This document shows positions 1 through 8,301 of a stretch of DNA of 64,000 bases, one piece after another. Numbering within the stretch: the stretch's first letter is position 1; each line of letters begins with the position of its first letter. This DNA is from Erwinia phyllosphaerae (lineage in GTDB: Bacteria > Pseudomonadota > Gammaproteobacteria > Enterobacterales > Enterobacteriaceae): positions 1 through 64,000 of the forward strand of contig NZ_JAHSPF010000011.1 of NCBI RefSeq assembly GCF_019132875.1, given 5' to 3'. Both the position numbers and the translations under genes were made by a program. The notes under the pieces were generated by a model, which was not told the origin of the DNA, did no database searches, and was given only the letters and a program-made list of their open reading frames with translations.

Positions 1-255
1 TGAGTCGCTGTAAGTATTAATGCGGCATCGTTATTAGCCTGTAAATCGTTACGTGTGCTGTAGCTCTTGTTACTGGTCAAGCGGCTGAGTCGCTGTAAGT
101 ATTAATGCGGCATCGTTATTAGCCTGTAAATCGTTACGTGTGCTGTAGCTCTTGTTACTGGTTAAGCGGCTGAGTCGCTATAAGTATTAATGTGGCATCG
201 CTGTTAGCCTGTGAATCGTTATGGGTGCTACGGCTATTGTTGCTGGTCAGGCGAC
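1..255. repeat. 85-bp tandem repeat, three copies
   Basis: Three head-to-tail 85-bp units begin at 1, 86 and 171. Copies 1 and 2 differ at one base; copy 3 differs at about 14 positions, mostly transitions, so it is the older, decayed unit. The array may continue upstream of the window. The period is not a multiple of three and stops occur in all obvious frames, so it is not coding. Each unit contains shorter internal echoes ending in GCTGTA or GCCTGTA, as if built from about 17-19-bp units. It lies just before the pspG promoter; function unknown. Confidence 0.9.
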
Positions 256-410
256 TAAGTCCGTTAAGCAAGACCTCGGGCTCGGTGCCAGACAATCTGT
301 TTTCTCAAAACCTGGTCAATATCGCGCCAGGTAGTGACGATATTGACTACGTCGCCGGTAGTCCTTTTCATTATCCGCATTATTTTCAATATCTTAGATA
401 AACAGAAACC

Positions 411-425
411 TGGCACGCATCTTGT
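411..425 (+). promoter_or_regulatory. sigma-54 promoter of pspG
   Basis: TGGCACGCATCTTGT matches the -24/-12 RpoN consensus, with GG and GT separated exactly as required (12 bp first-to-first). It lies about 35 bases before the pspG start. In E. coli pspG is transcribed by RpoN with the enhancer-binding protein PspF and IHF; the promoter match is seen here, the activator dependence is inferred from the family. Confidence 0.85.
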
Positions 426-460
426 AATAAAGAAGAATATCTTTAATCAGGAGTACGCTA

Positions 461-691
461 ATGGAAATTTTCTTTGTTCTCGGCTTCTTTGTCATGCTGC
501 AACTCACCGGCGTTTCTCTACTGGGTATTATCCTGGCGGTAATCGTTGCCAGCGTGGTGATGATGTTTGCGGGATTGCTAATGATGGTGGTTAAAATGCT
601 GCCATGGCTGGCGCTTGCCGTGGCCGTTGTATGGATTTATCGCGCCTATAAAAAGCCGTCGGCAACAACAAAGCGTTGGATATCTCGCTAA
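461..691 (+). CDS. pspG: Phage shock protein G
   Basis: Small inner-membrane effector of the phage-shock response, which protects the proton-motive force when the envelope is damaged. The 76-residue product (E. coli PspG is about 80) is almost entirely hydrophobic: a first segment at about residues 3-25 and a second covering about 30-60, ending in a basic tail (RAYKKP). The ATG is preceded by CAGGAG at 449-453. The gene sits alone behind a sigma-54 promoter and points at convergent qorA, as in E. coli. Identification rests on sequence, promoter and synteny together. Confidence 0.93.
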   Translation: MEIFFVLGFFVMLQLTGVSLLGIILAVIVASVVMMFAGLLMMVVKMLPWLALAVAVVWIYRAYKKPSATTKRWISR

Positions 692-867
692 TATCAATGC
701 GTTGTCGACAAAGTTGCAGACTGTAATGCGGTATCGATCACAACCTGACAGTTTTCATAGATGATTTTGCAATTAAGCATATTTTTTACTTATCAATTCT
801 GCCAGGATGGCTCCACTGAATTTCCAAAATTCATCGCCGCTGACCCTACAAACAGCGCGAACTATAA

Positions 868-899
868 AAAAGAAAAATGGGCTTCCTTCGGGAAGCCCA
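868..899 (-). terminator. Rho-independent terminator of qorA
   Basis: Stem TGGGCTTCC/GGAAGCCCA with a short loop (878-899). Read on the minus strand it is followed by a T-rich tract (the A-rich run at 865-877 on the plus strand). It lies 35 bases beyond the qorA stop codon and could also slow any transcript from pspG. Confidence 0.85.
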
Positions 900-933
900 G
901 CTTATTTCCGGCATCTGAAACGCGAGAAGCGAA

Positions 934-1914
934 TCAGGGGATAAGCAGGCTGGAACCCTGCGTGACGCGGCTTTCCAGCGTTTTATGCGCCTGCTGAGCA
1001 TCCGTCAGCGCGAACTTCTGCTGCTCCGGCACATCTACCTTAATCGCGCCGCTGGCAATCAGCGAAAACAGCTCGTTGCTGGCCTGAGTCAACGCGTCCG
1101 CTGTAGTGATATAGCCGTTCAAAGAGGGACGGGTAACATACAGCGAACCTTTCTGGTTAAGAATGGCCAGATTTACGCCGCTAACCGGGCCTGACGAATT
1201 GCCAAAGCTGACCATCAAACCCCGCCGCTGTAAGCAGTCCAGAGAAGCTTCCCAGGTATCTTTACCTACCGAATCGTAAACAACGCGCACTTTCTTGCCG
1301 TTGGTCAGTTCCAGCACGCGTTTCGCTACGTCTTCTTCACGGTAGTTAATGGTGGCCCAGGCCCCAGCCTCTTGCGCTCTGGCCGCTTTTTCCGCCGAGC
1401 CTACGGTGCCTATCAGATGCGCGCCCAGCGCTTTCGCCCACTGGCAGGCTATCAGTCCCACGCCGCCGGCCGCCGCCTGGAAAAGGAAAGTTTCATCCGG
1501 CTGCACGACATAAGTCTGGCGCAGCAGATAATGTACGGTCAGGCCTTTCAGAAACGAAGCCGCCGCCTGTTCAAAAGAGATACTGTCAGGCAAGATAGCC
1601 AGCTTATCGGCTGCAACGGCATGATACTCGCTGTAAGCGCCGAGAGCAGATTGTGCATAGACCACGCGATCGCCCGCTTTTACCATCGTCACGCCTTCAC
1701 CCACGCTTTTTACTATGCCTGCCGCTTCCGTGCCCAGTCCACAGGGCAAAGAGGCCGGATAAAGCCCGCTGCGTACATAGGTATCAATGTAATTGATGCC
1801 GATGGCCTTGTTCTCAACTACCACTTCGCCCGCCGCTGGTTCAGGCATGGCAACGTCAATCACCTGCATCACTTCCGGCCCGCCGTGCTGGCTGATTTGT
1901 ATACGTTTTGGCAT
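934..1914 (-). CDS. qorA: NADPH:quinone oxidoreductase
   Basis: Zinc-independent medium-chain dehydrogenase/reductase that reduces quinones with NADPH, cytosolic. 326 residues against 327 in E. coli Qor. An N-terminal GroES-like domain (PEPAAGEVVVENKAIGINYID) is followed by the nucleotide-binding motif AAAGGVGLIACQWAKALGA near residues 145-165. The start was placed at MPKRIQ because AGGAGTGACC lies just upstream; a longer frame reaches 1992 but would overlap the dnaB promoter region. It diverges from dnaB with 92 bases between the starts, as in E. coli. Confidence 0.95.
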   Translation of the reverse strand: MPKRIQISQHGGPEVMQVIDVAMPEPAAGEVVVENKAIGINYIDTYVRSGLYPASLPCGLGTEAAGIVKSVGEGVTMVKAGDRVVYAQSALGAYSEYHAVAADKLAILPDSISFEQAAASFLKGLTVHYLLRQTYVVQPDETFLFQAAAGGVGLIACQWAKALGAHLIGTVGSAEKAARAQEAGAWATINYREEDVAKRVLELTNGKKVRVVYDSVGKDTWEASLDCLQRRGLMVSFGNSSGPVSGVNLAILNQKGSLYVTRPSLNGYITTADALTQASNELFSLIASGAIKVDVPEQQKFALTDAQQAHKTLESRVTQGSSLLIP

Positions 1915-2006
1915 GGTCACTCCTGTTGATTCGGCGTCATTCGGGGAGGACGAAAGGTCGCCAAACGGGTATACTGGCGCGTCCCCACACAAGGTATTAC
2001 ATCACT

Positions 2007-3422
2007 ATGGCAGGAAATAAACCCACCAACAAATCCAATGAAAACCGTGAGCCGCGCGACCGGCAAATGGAAGGGCTGAAGCTGCCGCCCCATTCTCTGG
2101 AAGCGGAGCAATCCGTGTTGGGCGGACTGATGCTGGATAACGAACGCTGGGATAACGTGTCCGAGCGCGTGGTGGCGCAGGACTTTTTCAGTCGTCCGCA
2201 CCGCATGATCTTCAGCGAAATGCAGCGCCTGCTGGAAATGAGCAAGCCTATCGATCTGATCACGCTTTCAGAATCCCTGGAAACCAAGGGCGAGCTGAAC
2301 ATGGTTGGCGGCTTTGCTTATCTGGCCGAGCTATCTAAAAATACGCCAAGTGCGGCGAATATTGGTGCCTATGCCGATATCGTGCGTGAACGTGCAGTTG
2401 TCCGCGAAATGATCGCGGTGGCAAATGAGATCGCTGATGCCGGTTACGATCCGCAGGGTCGTTCCAGTGAAGACTTGTTGGATCTGGCCGAATCACGCGT
2501 TTTCCAGATCGCAGAAAATCGCGCCAACAAGGATGAAGGGCCAAAAAGCGTCGATCAAATTCTGGAAGCGACGATCTCCAGGATCGAATCGCTCTATCAG
2601 ACGCCGCACGATGGGGTAACCGGCGTGGATACCGGTTATCAGGATCTGAATAAGAAAACCGCTGGCCTGCAGCGTTCGGATCTGATTATTGTCGCGGCTC
2701 GTCCGTCGATGGGTAAAACCACATTTGCCATGAACCTCTGCGAAAATGCGGCGATGCTGCAGGATAAACCGGTGCTGATCTTCAGCCTGGAGATGCCCGG
2801 CGAACAGCTGATGATGCGTATGTTGGCTTCCCTTTCGCGCGTCGATCAGACACGTATTCGTACCGGCCAGCTCGACGACGAGGACTGGGCGCGTATCTCC
2901 AGCACGATGGGTATTCTGCTGGAGAAAAAGAACATGTTTATCGATGATTCGTCCGGCCTGACGCCAACGGAAGTACGTTCGCGCGCGCGCCGTATTTTCC
3001 GCGAGCACGGCGGGCTGAGCATGATTATGATCGACTACCTGCAGCTGATGCGCGTGCCGGCGCTTTCCGATAATCGTACGCTGGAAATTGCAGAAATCTC
3101 CCGCTCGCTAAAGGCGTTGGCTAAAGAGTTGCAGGTGCCGGTGGTGGCGCTGTCGCAGCTTAACCGTTCTCTTGAGCAGCGTGCGGATAAACGCCCGGTC
3201 AACTCGGATCTGCGTGAGTCCGGCTCTATCGAGCAGGATGCCGACCTGATTATGTTTATCTATCGTGACGAGGTTTATCACGAGAACAGCGATCTGAAAG
3301 GCATTGCGGAAATCATTCTGGGCAAGCAGCGTAACGGTCCTATCGGGACGGTCCGCCTGACCTTTAACGGCCAGTGGTCGCGCTTTGACAACTACGCCGG
3401 GCCGCAGTACGACGACGAATAA
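2007..3422 (+). CDS. dnaB: Replicative DNA helicase
   Basis: Hexameric 5'-3' helicase that unwinds the replication fork and recruits primase DnaG. The 471-residue protein equals the E. coli length. It has the N-terminal DnaB domain (about residues 25-130), a linker helix, and the RecA-like ATPase with Walker A ARPSMGKTT at about 231-239 and the conserved MIDYLQLM Walker B strand. The start is at MAGNKPTNK; an in-frame extension to 1908 runs back over the qorA start and is rejected. Essential housekeeping gene. In E. coli alr follows directly; here a regulator gene follows after 72 bases. Confidence 0.98.
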   Translation: MAGNKPTNKSNENREPRDRQMEGLKLPPHSLEAEQSVLGGLMLDNERWDNVSERVVAQDFFSRPHRMIFSEMQRLLEMSKPIDLITLSESLETKGELNMVGGFAYLAELSKNTPSAANIGAYADIVRERAVVREMIAVANEIADAGYDPQGRSSEDLLDLAESRVFQIAENRANKDEGPKSVDQILEATISRIESLYQTPHDGVTGVDTGYQDLNKKTAGLQRSDLIIVAARPSMGKTTFAMNLCENAAMLQDKPVLIFSLEMPGEQLMMRMLASLSRVDQTRIRTGQLDDEDWARISSTMGILLEKKNMFIDDSSGLTPTEVRSRARRIFREHGGLSMIMIDYLQLMRVPALSDNRTLEIAEISRSLKALAKELQVPVVALSQLNRSLEQRADKRPVNSDLRESGSIEQDADLIMFIYRDEVYHENSDLKGIAEIILGKQRNGPIGTVRLTFNGQWSRFDNYAGPQYDDE

Positions 3423-3494
3423 AATAGTGTTGGACAACAGAGCGGCAACTGGGGTTATCTGTCCGGCAGGAAATGCTTAGCCGCCGGACGAATA

Positions 3495-3965
3495 ATGACC
3501 CAGATTGATGATTATGATCTCAAGATATTGACCTTACTGGAAAGCAACGGCCGCCTGACCAATCAGGAGTTGAGCGATTTAGTCGGGCTTTCTGCTTCCC
3601 AATGCTCCCGTCGTCGTATCAATCTTGAACAGGCCGGGCTGATCCTCGGCTACCATGCCCGGCTATCGCCCGATGCGGTTGGCCTGGGCATGATTGGCCT
3701 GATCGAAGTTCGCCTTATCAACCACACCGAAGAGTACGTCGACAGCTTCCACCATATGGTCGCCGGGCAGTCAGCTATTGTGGACGCCTATAAAACCACG
3801 GGCGACGCTGACTATCTGTTAAAGGTCGCCGTGGCCGATCTGGCAGGTTTAAGCGCTTTAATCAGCCAGCTGGTGGCGGGGCACAAAAGCGTGTCGCATG
3901 TGAAAACGTCCGTGGTGCTTAGCCGTCTGAAAGAAAACGGCATGATGACGCCAGGCTGTGCTTAA
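3495..3965 (+). CDS. Lrp/AsnC-family transcriptional regulator
   Basis: DNA-binding regulator that usually senses an amino acid. 156 residues: winged helix-turn-helix at about 6-55 (LTNQELSDLVGLSASQCSRR) and a C-terminal RAM ligand domain from about 70 (TTGDADYLLKV). Lrp-type regulators commonly control neighbouring amino-acid transporters or enzymes; here yitT-like, tyrB and azlCD follow on the same strand within 3 kb. In Bacillus subtilis the Lrp-family AzlB represses azlCD, so azlCD is a reasonable target, but this is inference. The gene lies where alr lies in E. coli. Confidence 0.88.
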   Translation: MTQIDDYDLKILTLLESNGRLTNQELSDLVGLSASQCSRRRINLEQAGLILGYHARLSPDAVGLGMIGLIEVRLINHTEEYVDSFHHMVAGQSAIVDAYKTTGDADYLLKVAVADLAGLSALISQLVAGHKSVSHVKTSVVLSRLKENGMMTPGCA

Positions 3966-4210
3966 AGAGCTGTTTCGGGGCGCTGTGGATCAATCTGGTG
4001 CACGTAAACCTGGCCTAATGCGTAATCTGTGCAGTAAAAGCAAATTTCATGCACGTCATTTCTGTTTTTCAGTGTTTCCATGCACAAAGCAGAAAATTTA
4101 ATTGCTGGTTTATCAGTAAGTTAATCAATCCTTTGAAAATATAGATTTTTCATGGGTAAAGTGGTGCGCTTTTTGCTGGAAATAAGGTTATTTCCCGGAG
4201 GATCAGCATC

Positions 4211-4825
4211 ATGGATAATGTCGTTCAGCCCGCCAGCATCCCGCATACCTTTGTCGAAGATGCGCTTGCACTACTGTTTGGCACGTTAATGGTTTCTTTT
4301 GGCGTGATGCTTTTGAAAAGCGCCGGAGCGTTAACCGGCAGCACCGCCGGTGTCGCCTTTCTTATCAGCTATCTGACCCATACTTCTTTTGGCGTGGCTT
4401 TCTTTCTGATTAATCTGCCGTTTTACTGGCTGGCTGCACGCAGAATGGGCTGGGCTTTCACGGTCAAAACCTTTTGCGCGGTTGGGCTGGTGTCGCTGTT
4501 CAGCCACCTGCATCCGCTTTTTATCCATTTTTCCGCGCTGGATCCCTTTTATGCGACACTGTTCGGTAACGTCGTCATGGGCGTCGGGTTTATAGTATTG
4601 TTTCGGCACAAGGCTAGCCTGGGCGGCATAAATATTCTGGCGCTGTGGCTGCAGGATCGTTACGGTATCCGTGCCGGAAAGCTGCAAATGGCGGTTGATA
4701 CCTGCGTGGTGCTGGCCTCGCTGTTTGTGGTGTCGCTGCCGATGCTGGCGGCCTCCATCGCGGGCGCAGCGATCCTCAATCTGATTATTGCGATGAACCA
4801 CCGTCCTGGCCGCTATTCTGTCTGA
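4211..4825 (+). CDS. YitT/YczE-type integral membrane protein
   Basis: Predicted inner-membrane protein of the YitT family (DUF161), 204 residues with five or six hydrophobic segments (for example FGTLMVSFGVMLLKS, TAGVAFLISYLTHTSFGVAF and LQMAVDTCVVLASLFVVSLP). The family motif GxxxGGINILALWLQD is seen at about residues 136-150. GGAGG lies 9 bases before the ATG. Transport substrate is unknown for most members. It sits between an Lrp-type regulator and tyrB, which hints at amino-acid traffic. Spacing to tyrB is under 70 bases, so co-transcription is possible. Confidence 0.85.
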   Translation: MDNVVQPASIPHTFVEDALALLFGTLMVSFGVMLLKSAGALTGSTAGVAFLISYLTHTSFGVAFFLINLPFYWLAARRMGWAFTVKTFCAVGLVSLFSHLHPLFIHFSALDPFYATLFGNVVMGVGFIVLFRHKASLGGINILALWLQDRYGIRAGKLQMAVDTCVVLASLFVVSLPMLAASIAGAAILNLIIAMNHRPGRYSV

Positions 4826-4893
4826 AGAATGACAAAGGCAAGGCGTCCGTTGCCGTGGCAGCCTGACCTAACTTATCAATGGAGATTTTCACC

Positions 4894-6087
4894 GTGTTTC
4901 AAAACGTCGACGCCTACGCTGGCGATCCAATTCTTTCCCTGATGGAAACCTATAAGCAGGATACGCGCCCGCATAAAGTTAACCTGAGTATCGGGCTTTA
5001 CTATGACGGACAGGGCGTTATCCCACAGCTGAAGGCGGTTGCCGCCGCAGAAGCACGTCTGAATGCCCAGGCGCACGACGCCTCTCTCTATTTACCGATG
5101 GAAGGTTTGCCGGCATATCGCAGTGCGGTAGCGCCTTTGCTGTTTGGTCAGGATCATCCGGCACTGAAAGCGGGACGTATCGCCACCATCCAGACCGTTG
5201 GCGGCTCCGGCGCGCTGAAGGTTGGCGCTGATTTCCTGAAGGCCTATTTTCCGGGATCTCAGGTTTGGGTCAGTAACCCAACCTGGGAAAACCATATCGC
5301 CATCTTTTCCGGCGCAGGTTTCCAGGTAAATACCTATCCGTGGTATGACGATGCCACTAACGGCGTGAAGTTCGAAGAGCTTGTTGCCGCGCTGAAAACG
5401 CTGCCGCCGCAGAGTATCGTACTGCTGCATCCGTGCTGTCATAACCCGACCGGTGCCGATCTGACTAACGAGCAGTGGGACAACGTGACGGAAGTGCTAA
5501 AAGAGCGCGACCTTATCCCGTTCCTGGATATCGCCTATCAGGGTTTTGGTAGCGGAATGGAAGAGGATGCCTATGCGATCCGCGCTATTGCCGCCGCCGG
5601 TTTGCCTGCGCTGGTCAGCAACTCTTTTTCTAAAATTTTCTCGCTATATGGCGAGCGCGTCGGTGGCCTGTCCGTGGTCTGTGAGGATGCAGAAGAAGCC
5701 TCCCGCGTGCTTGGTCAGTTAAAAGCTACCGTGCGCCGCAACTATTCAAGCCCGCCAAACTTTGGCGCACAGGTCGTTGCCTGCGTGCTGAATGATGCAC
5801 AGCTGAAAGCGGACTGGCTGGCGGAAGTTGAGGCGATGCGCGTGCGTATTTCCACGATGCGTCAGGCGCTGGTGGACGTGCTGACTACGGCGGTGCCGGG
5901 CAAAAACTTTGACTATCTGTTAAAGCAGCGCGGCATGTTCAGCTATACCGGCCTGAGCGCGGCGCAGGTCGATCGCCTGCGCGACGAGTTCGGTATCTAC
6001 CTGATCGCCAGCGGACGTATGTGTGTGGCTGGCCTGAACAGTGATAACGTGCATCAGGTTGCCGAGGCTTTTGCTGCGGTGATGTAA
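4894..6087 (+). CDS. tyrB: Aromatic-amino-acid aminotransferase
   Basis: PLP-dependent transaminase that makes tyrosine, phenylalanine and leucine from their keto acids with glutamate. The catalytic lysine lies in [16 protein letters not shown], and [13 protein letters not shown] and [13 protein letters not shown] are typical class-I motifs. A GTG at 4894 gives 397 residues, exactly the E. coli TyrB length and N-terminus ([13 protein letters not shown]), with GGAG 9 bases upstream. The in-frame ATG at 4879 would put that Shine-Dalgarno inside the gene and is less likely. No TyrR box was looked for beyond the immediate upstream region. Confidence 0.95.
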   Translation: MFQNVDAYAGDPILSLMETYKQDTRPHKVNLSIGLYYDGQGVIPQLKAVAAAEARLNAQAHDASLYLPMEGLPAYRSAVAPLLFGQDHPALKAGRIATIQTVGGSGALKVGADFLKAYFPGSQVWVSNPTWENHIAIFSGAGFQVNTYPWYDDATNGVKFEELVAALKTLPPQSIVLLHPCCHNPTGADLTNEQWDNVTEVLKERDLIPFLDIAYQGFGSGMEEDAYAIRAIAAAGLPALVSNSFSKIFSLYGERVGGLSVVCEDAEEASRVLGQLKATVRRNYSSPPNFGAQVVACVLNDAQLKADWLAEVEAMRVRISTMRQALVDVLTTAVPGKNFDYLLKQRGMFSYTGLSAAQVDRLRDEFGIYLIASGRMCVAGLNSDNVHQVAEAFAAVM

Positions 6088-6094
6088 TTTTTTC

Positions 6095-6128
6095 TGGCCA
6101 CCGTCGTTCTGACTGTGGCCATCTTTTC
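6095..6128 (+). terminator. Terminator of tyrB
   Basis: Inverted repeat TGGCCAC (6095-6101) and GTGGCCA (6115-6121) followed by TCTTTTCT, just past the tyrB stop codon. Confidence 0.7.
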
Positions 6129-6226
6129 TCGTCCCCACCGGCCTACGGCGATAAATATTAACCGAACGATAACAACCCAACCTCATACAATTTTTATATA
6201 CTAAACGGCTCATACGGAGACCGTTT

Positions 6227-6964
6227 ATGTCCAGCAGCAACTCTCAGGCGTTGTCCGAACGCTCTTTTTCTGAAGAAGTATGGCGTGGCATGCTTGCCAC
6301 TCTTCCCATTCTTATTGGCATACTGCCATTTGGTCTCTTGCTTGGTGCGCAGGCGCAGCAGCAGGGGTTCTCGCTGTTTAACCTGACGTTAATGACAGGG
6401 CTAAACTTCGCTGGCGGTTCGGAGTTTGCGGCTGTAGCGCTGTGGGCTTCGCCACCGCCTCTGCTGACTATTGTGCTGGTCACTCTGCTGGTCAATAGCC
6501 GCCATCTGTTGATGGGCGCGGCGCTGGCTCCTTCTCTGGCACATCTGCCGCCGCGTAAAGCGCTTTTCGCGCTTTTCCTGATGTGTGATGAAAGCTGGGC
6601 TATGAGCATAACGGATGTCGCCAGACGCAGAGCGGCAGGCCTTTATCCTTCGTTCAATACGGGTTTTTATGCCGGTGTGGCGGGGTCGCTTTGGTTTACA
6701 TGGATATTTGCCACCGGGCTGGGCGTAATTGTTGGGCCAGTGTTAGGGGATATCACGCGCTGGGGGTTTGATATGGCGTTTCCGGCCGTTTTTCTGGTTC
6801 TGCTGAAAGGTATGTGGAAAGGCTTTCGCTCCGGTTTGCCGTGGCTGGTAAGCCTGATTTGCGCAGGCGCAACCTATCACTATTTTCCCGGTGCCGCCTA
6901 CGTGCCGGTTGGCGCGGCCAGCGGCATTATTGCCATCCTGCTGCTGAACAGGAAAGTTTCATGA
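6227..6964 (+). CDS. azlC: Branched-chain amino acid exporter, large subunit (AzlC family)
   Basis: Multi-pass inner-membrane protein, 245 residues, AzlC/YgaZ family; with AzlD-type partners it exports valine and related amino acids or analogues. Family features visible are LPFGLLLGAQAQQQGFS, the GGSEFAA motif near residue 65, NSRHLLMGAAL and the CDESWAMS segment. ACGGAGACC precedes the ATG. The stop overlaps the start of azlD by four bases (ATGA), typical of a translationally coupled pair. Substrate is inferred from the family only. Confidence 0.9.
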   Translation: MSSSNSQALSERSFSEEVWRGMLATLPILIGILPFGLLLGAQAQQQGFSLFNLTLMTGLNFAGGSEFAAVALWASPPPLLTIVLVTLLVNSRHLLMGAALAPSLAHLPPRKALFALFLMCDESWAMSITDVARRRAAGLYPSFNTGFYAGVAGSLWFTWIFATGLGVIVGPVLGDITRWGFDMAFPAVFLVLLKGMWKGFRSGLPWLVSLICAGATYHYFPGAAYVPVGAASGIIAILLLNRKVS

Positions 6965-7251
6965 GCCTGACGTTACTGACTATTGTATTAATGGCCGCAA
7001 CTACTTATCTGACGCGTATCGCGGGCTACCTGTTGTTGCGTGACAGAGTGCTTAGCGCCCGTACCAAAGCAATCATGGAAGCCGCGCCCGGCTGTGTCCT
7101 GATTACGATCGTTGCGCCTCACTTTGTGACGACCAGTCCGGCAGATCTGCTGGCGTTAGCTATTTCTCTGCTGGCTGCGATGCGCTTTTCCCTGTTACCT
7201 GTTGTAGTGATTAGCGTAGTAGCGACGGCTTTGTTACGTCATCTGCTTTAA
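6961..7251 (+). CDS. azlD: AzlD-family exporter small subunit
   Basis: Partner of AzlC; 96 residues with three or four membrane segments and the family motif TYLTRIAGYLL near the N-terminus. The start is the ATG inside the ATGA overlap with azlC; a frame reaching 5' to 6814 lies within azlC and is not used. YgaH is the paralogous E. coli type. The two proteins are probably made in balanced amounts through coupling. Confidence 0.88.
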   Translation: MSLTLLTIVLMAATTYLTRIAGYLLLRDRVLSARTKAIMEAAPGCVLITIVAPHFVTTSPADLLALAISLLAAMRFSLLPVVVISVVATALLRHLL

Positions 7252-7350
7252 ACCATTGAGTCAGAGCAGCACTCTTTTTGCCGTTTCGGGTTTACCTTTT
7301 GGCCGCTTGCTGCACACTTAACGGGACTCACTCAGCTAAGGAGCATCACA

Positions 7351-7767
7351 ATGTGGTATCAGCAAACGCTTACCCTGAACCCTAAAACCCGAGGTTTTCA
7401 TCTGATTACGGATGAAATAACGCAGGAGCTGCGACGACTTGGCGATGTACAGGTAGGGCTGTTGCATCTGCTGTTGCAGCATACCTCCGCCTCGCTGACG
7501 CTGAATGAAAATTGCGATCCTACGGTCAGAAGCGATATGGAAAACCATTTTCTGCGTCAGGTGCCGGAAAATGCACGTTATGAACACGATTACGAAGGCG
7601 CAGACGATATGCCAGCGCATATCAAGTCCTCATCGCTGGGCGTTTCGCTAACGCTGCCGGTAAGCCGTGGGAAATTGCTGCTGGGCACTTGGCAAGGCAT
7701 CTGGCTGGGCGAGCATCGTAATCAAGGCGGCAGTCGCCGCATTATCGCTACGCTACAAGGGGAATAA
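7351..7767 (+). CDS. yjbQ: YjbQ family protein (UPF0047)
   Basis: 138-residue cytosolic protein of the universally distributed UPF0047/YjbQ family. E. coli YjbQ has weak thiamine-phosphate synthase activity that can replace ThiE when overproduced. Conserved features are [29 protein letters not shown] with its metal-binding histidines, and [16 protein letters not shown] at the C-terminus. AAGGAG precedes the ATG. It is followed one base later by yjbR, as in E. coli. Confidence 0.95.
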   Translation: MWYQQTLTLNPKTRGFHLITDEITQELRRLGDVQVGLLHLLLQHTSASLTLNENCDPTVRSDMENHFLRQVPENARYEHDYEGADDMPAHIKSSSLGVSLTLPVSRGKLLLGTWQGIWLGEHRNQGGSRRIIATLQGE

Positions 7768-7768
7768 C

Positions 7769-8098
7769 ATGAACGTATCGGATCTTCTGTCTTACTGCAT
7801 GGATAAGCCGGGAGCGGAGCAAACTGTTAATAGCAACTGGAAGGCAACGCAAATTAAAGTGGATGACGTGCTGTTTGCGATGGTGCATGAGGTCAACGGA
7901 CGGCCTGCCGTGGCGCTAAAAGCAACGCCTGCGCTGGCGGATTTACTGCGTGAAAAGCATGATGATGTTGTACCCAGCGAACACCTTAACAAATCGCACT
8001 GGAGCACCGTGCTGCTCGACGGGTCGCTGAAGGACTCACAGATTTACTATCTGGTGGATGCCTCGCTTCAGCAGGCGCTGGAAACGAAGACGGCATAG
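7769..8098 (+). CDS. yjbR: MmcQ/YjbR family protein
   Basis: 109-residue YjbR protein with the double-wing DNA-binding-like fold known from the family; molecular role is not established. Motifs are MDKPGAEQTVNSNWKATQIKV near the N-terminus and LNKSHWSTVLLDGSL near the C-terminus. The chosen ATG is one base after the yjbQ stop and follows AAGGGGAATAAC; a longer frame to 7667 would lie inside yjbQ. Translational coupling with yjbQ is likely. Confidence 0.93.
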   Translation: MNVSDLLSYCMDKPGAEQTVNSNWKATQIKVDDVLFAMVHEVNGRPAVALKATPALADLLREKHDDVVPSEHLNKSHWSTVLLDGSLKDSQIYYLVDASLQQALETKTA

Positions 8099-8224
8099 GA
8101 AAGCATGCGAACTGGCGCTGCGTTATTGCCTGTGCAAGATGGCATCCGCCCGGCGTTGCTTTATCACTTTTGCAGCCGGCATGACGCAGAGACTGGCTGT
8201 ACCGACACCAGTCCCGCCCGCTAT

Positions 8225-8257
8225 GGCCCGGACGCTGCTTACAGCATTTACCGGGCC
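8225..8257 (+). terminator. Strong hairpin between convergent yjbR and yahK-like genes
   Basis: GGCCCGG (8225-8231) pairs with CCGGGCC (8251-8257), and GCTG/CAGC forms an inner stem around CTTA. There is no T-run after it, so termination is possible but not certain. The rest of 8099-8301 has no gene that I can support. Confidence 0.45.
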
Positions 8258-8301
8258 AACAGGCTATAACAACGTTACTTCGTTAAAAATCTGGCGGGAA
8301 A

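Noticed and set aside
192..401. Plus-strand frame across the tandem repeat
   Set aside because: Non-protein-like sequence, no start signal, and the repeat period breaks the frame.
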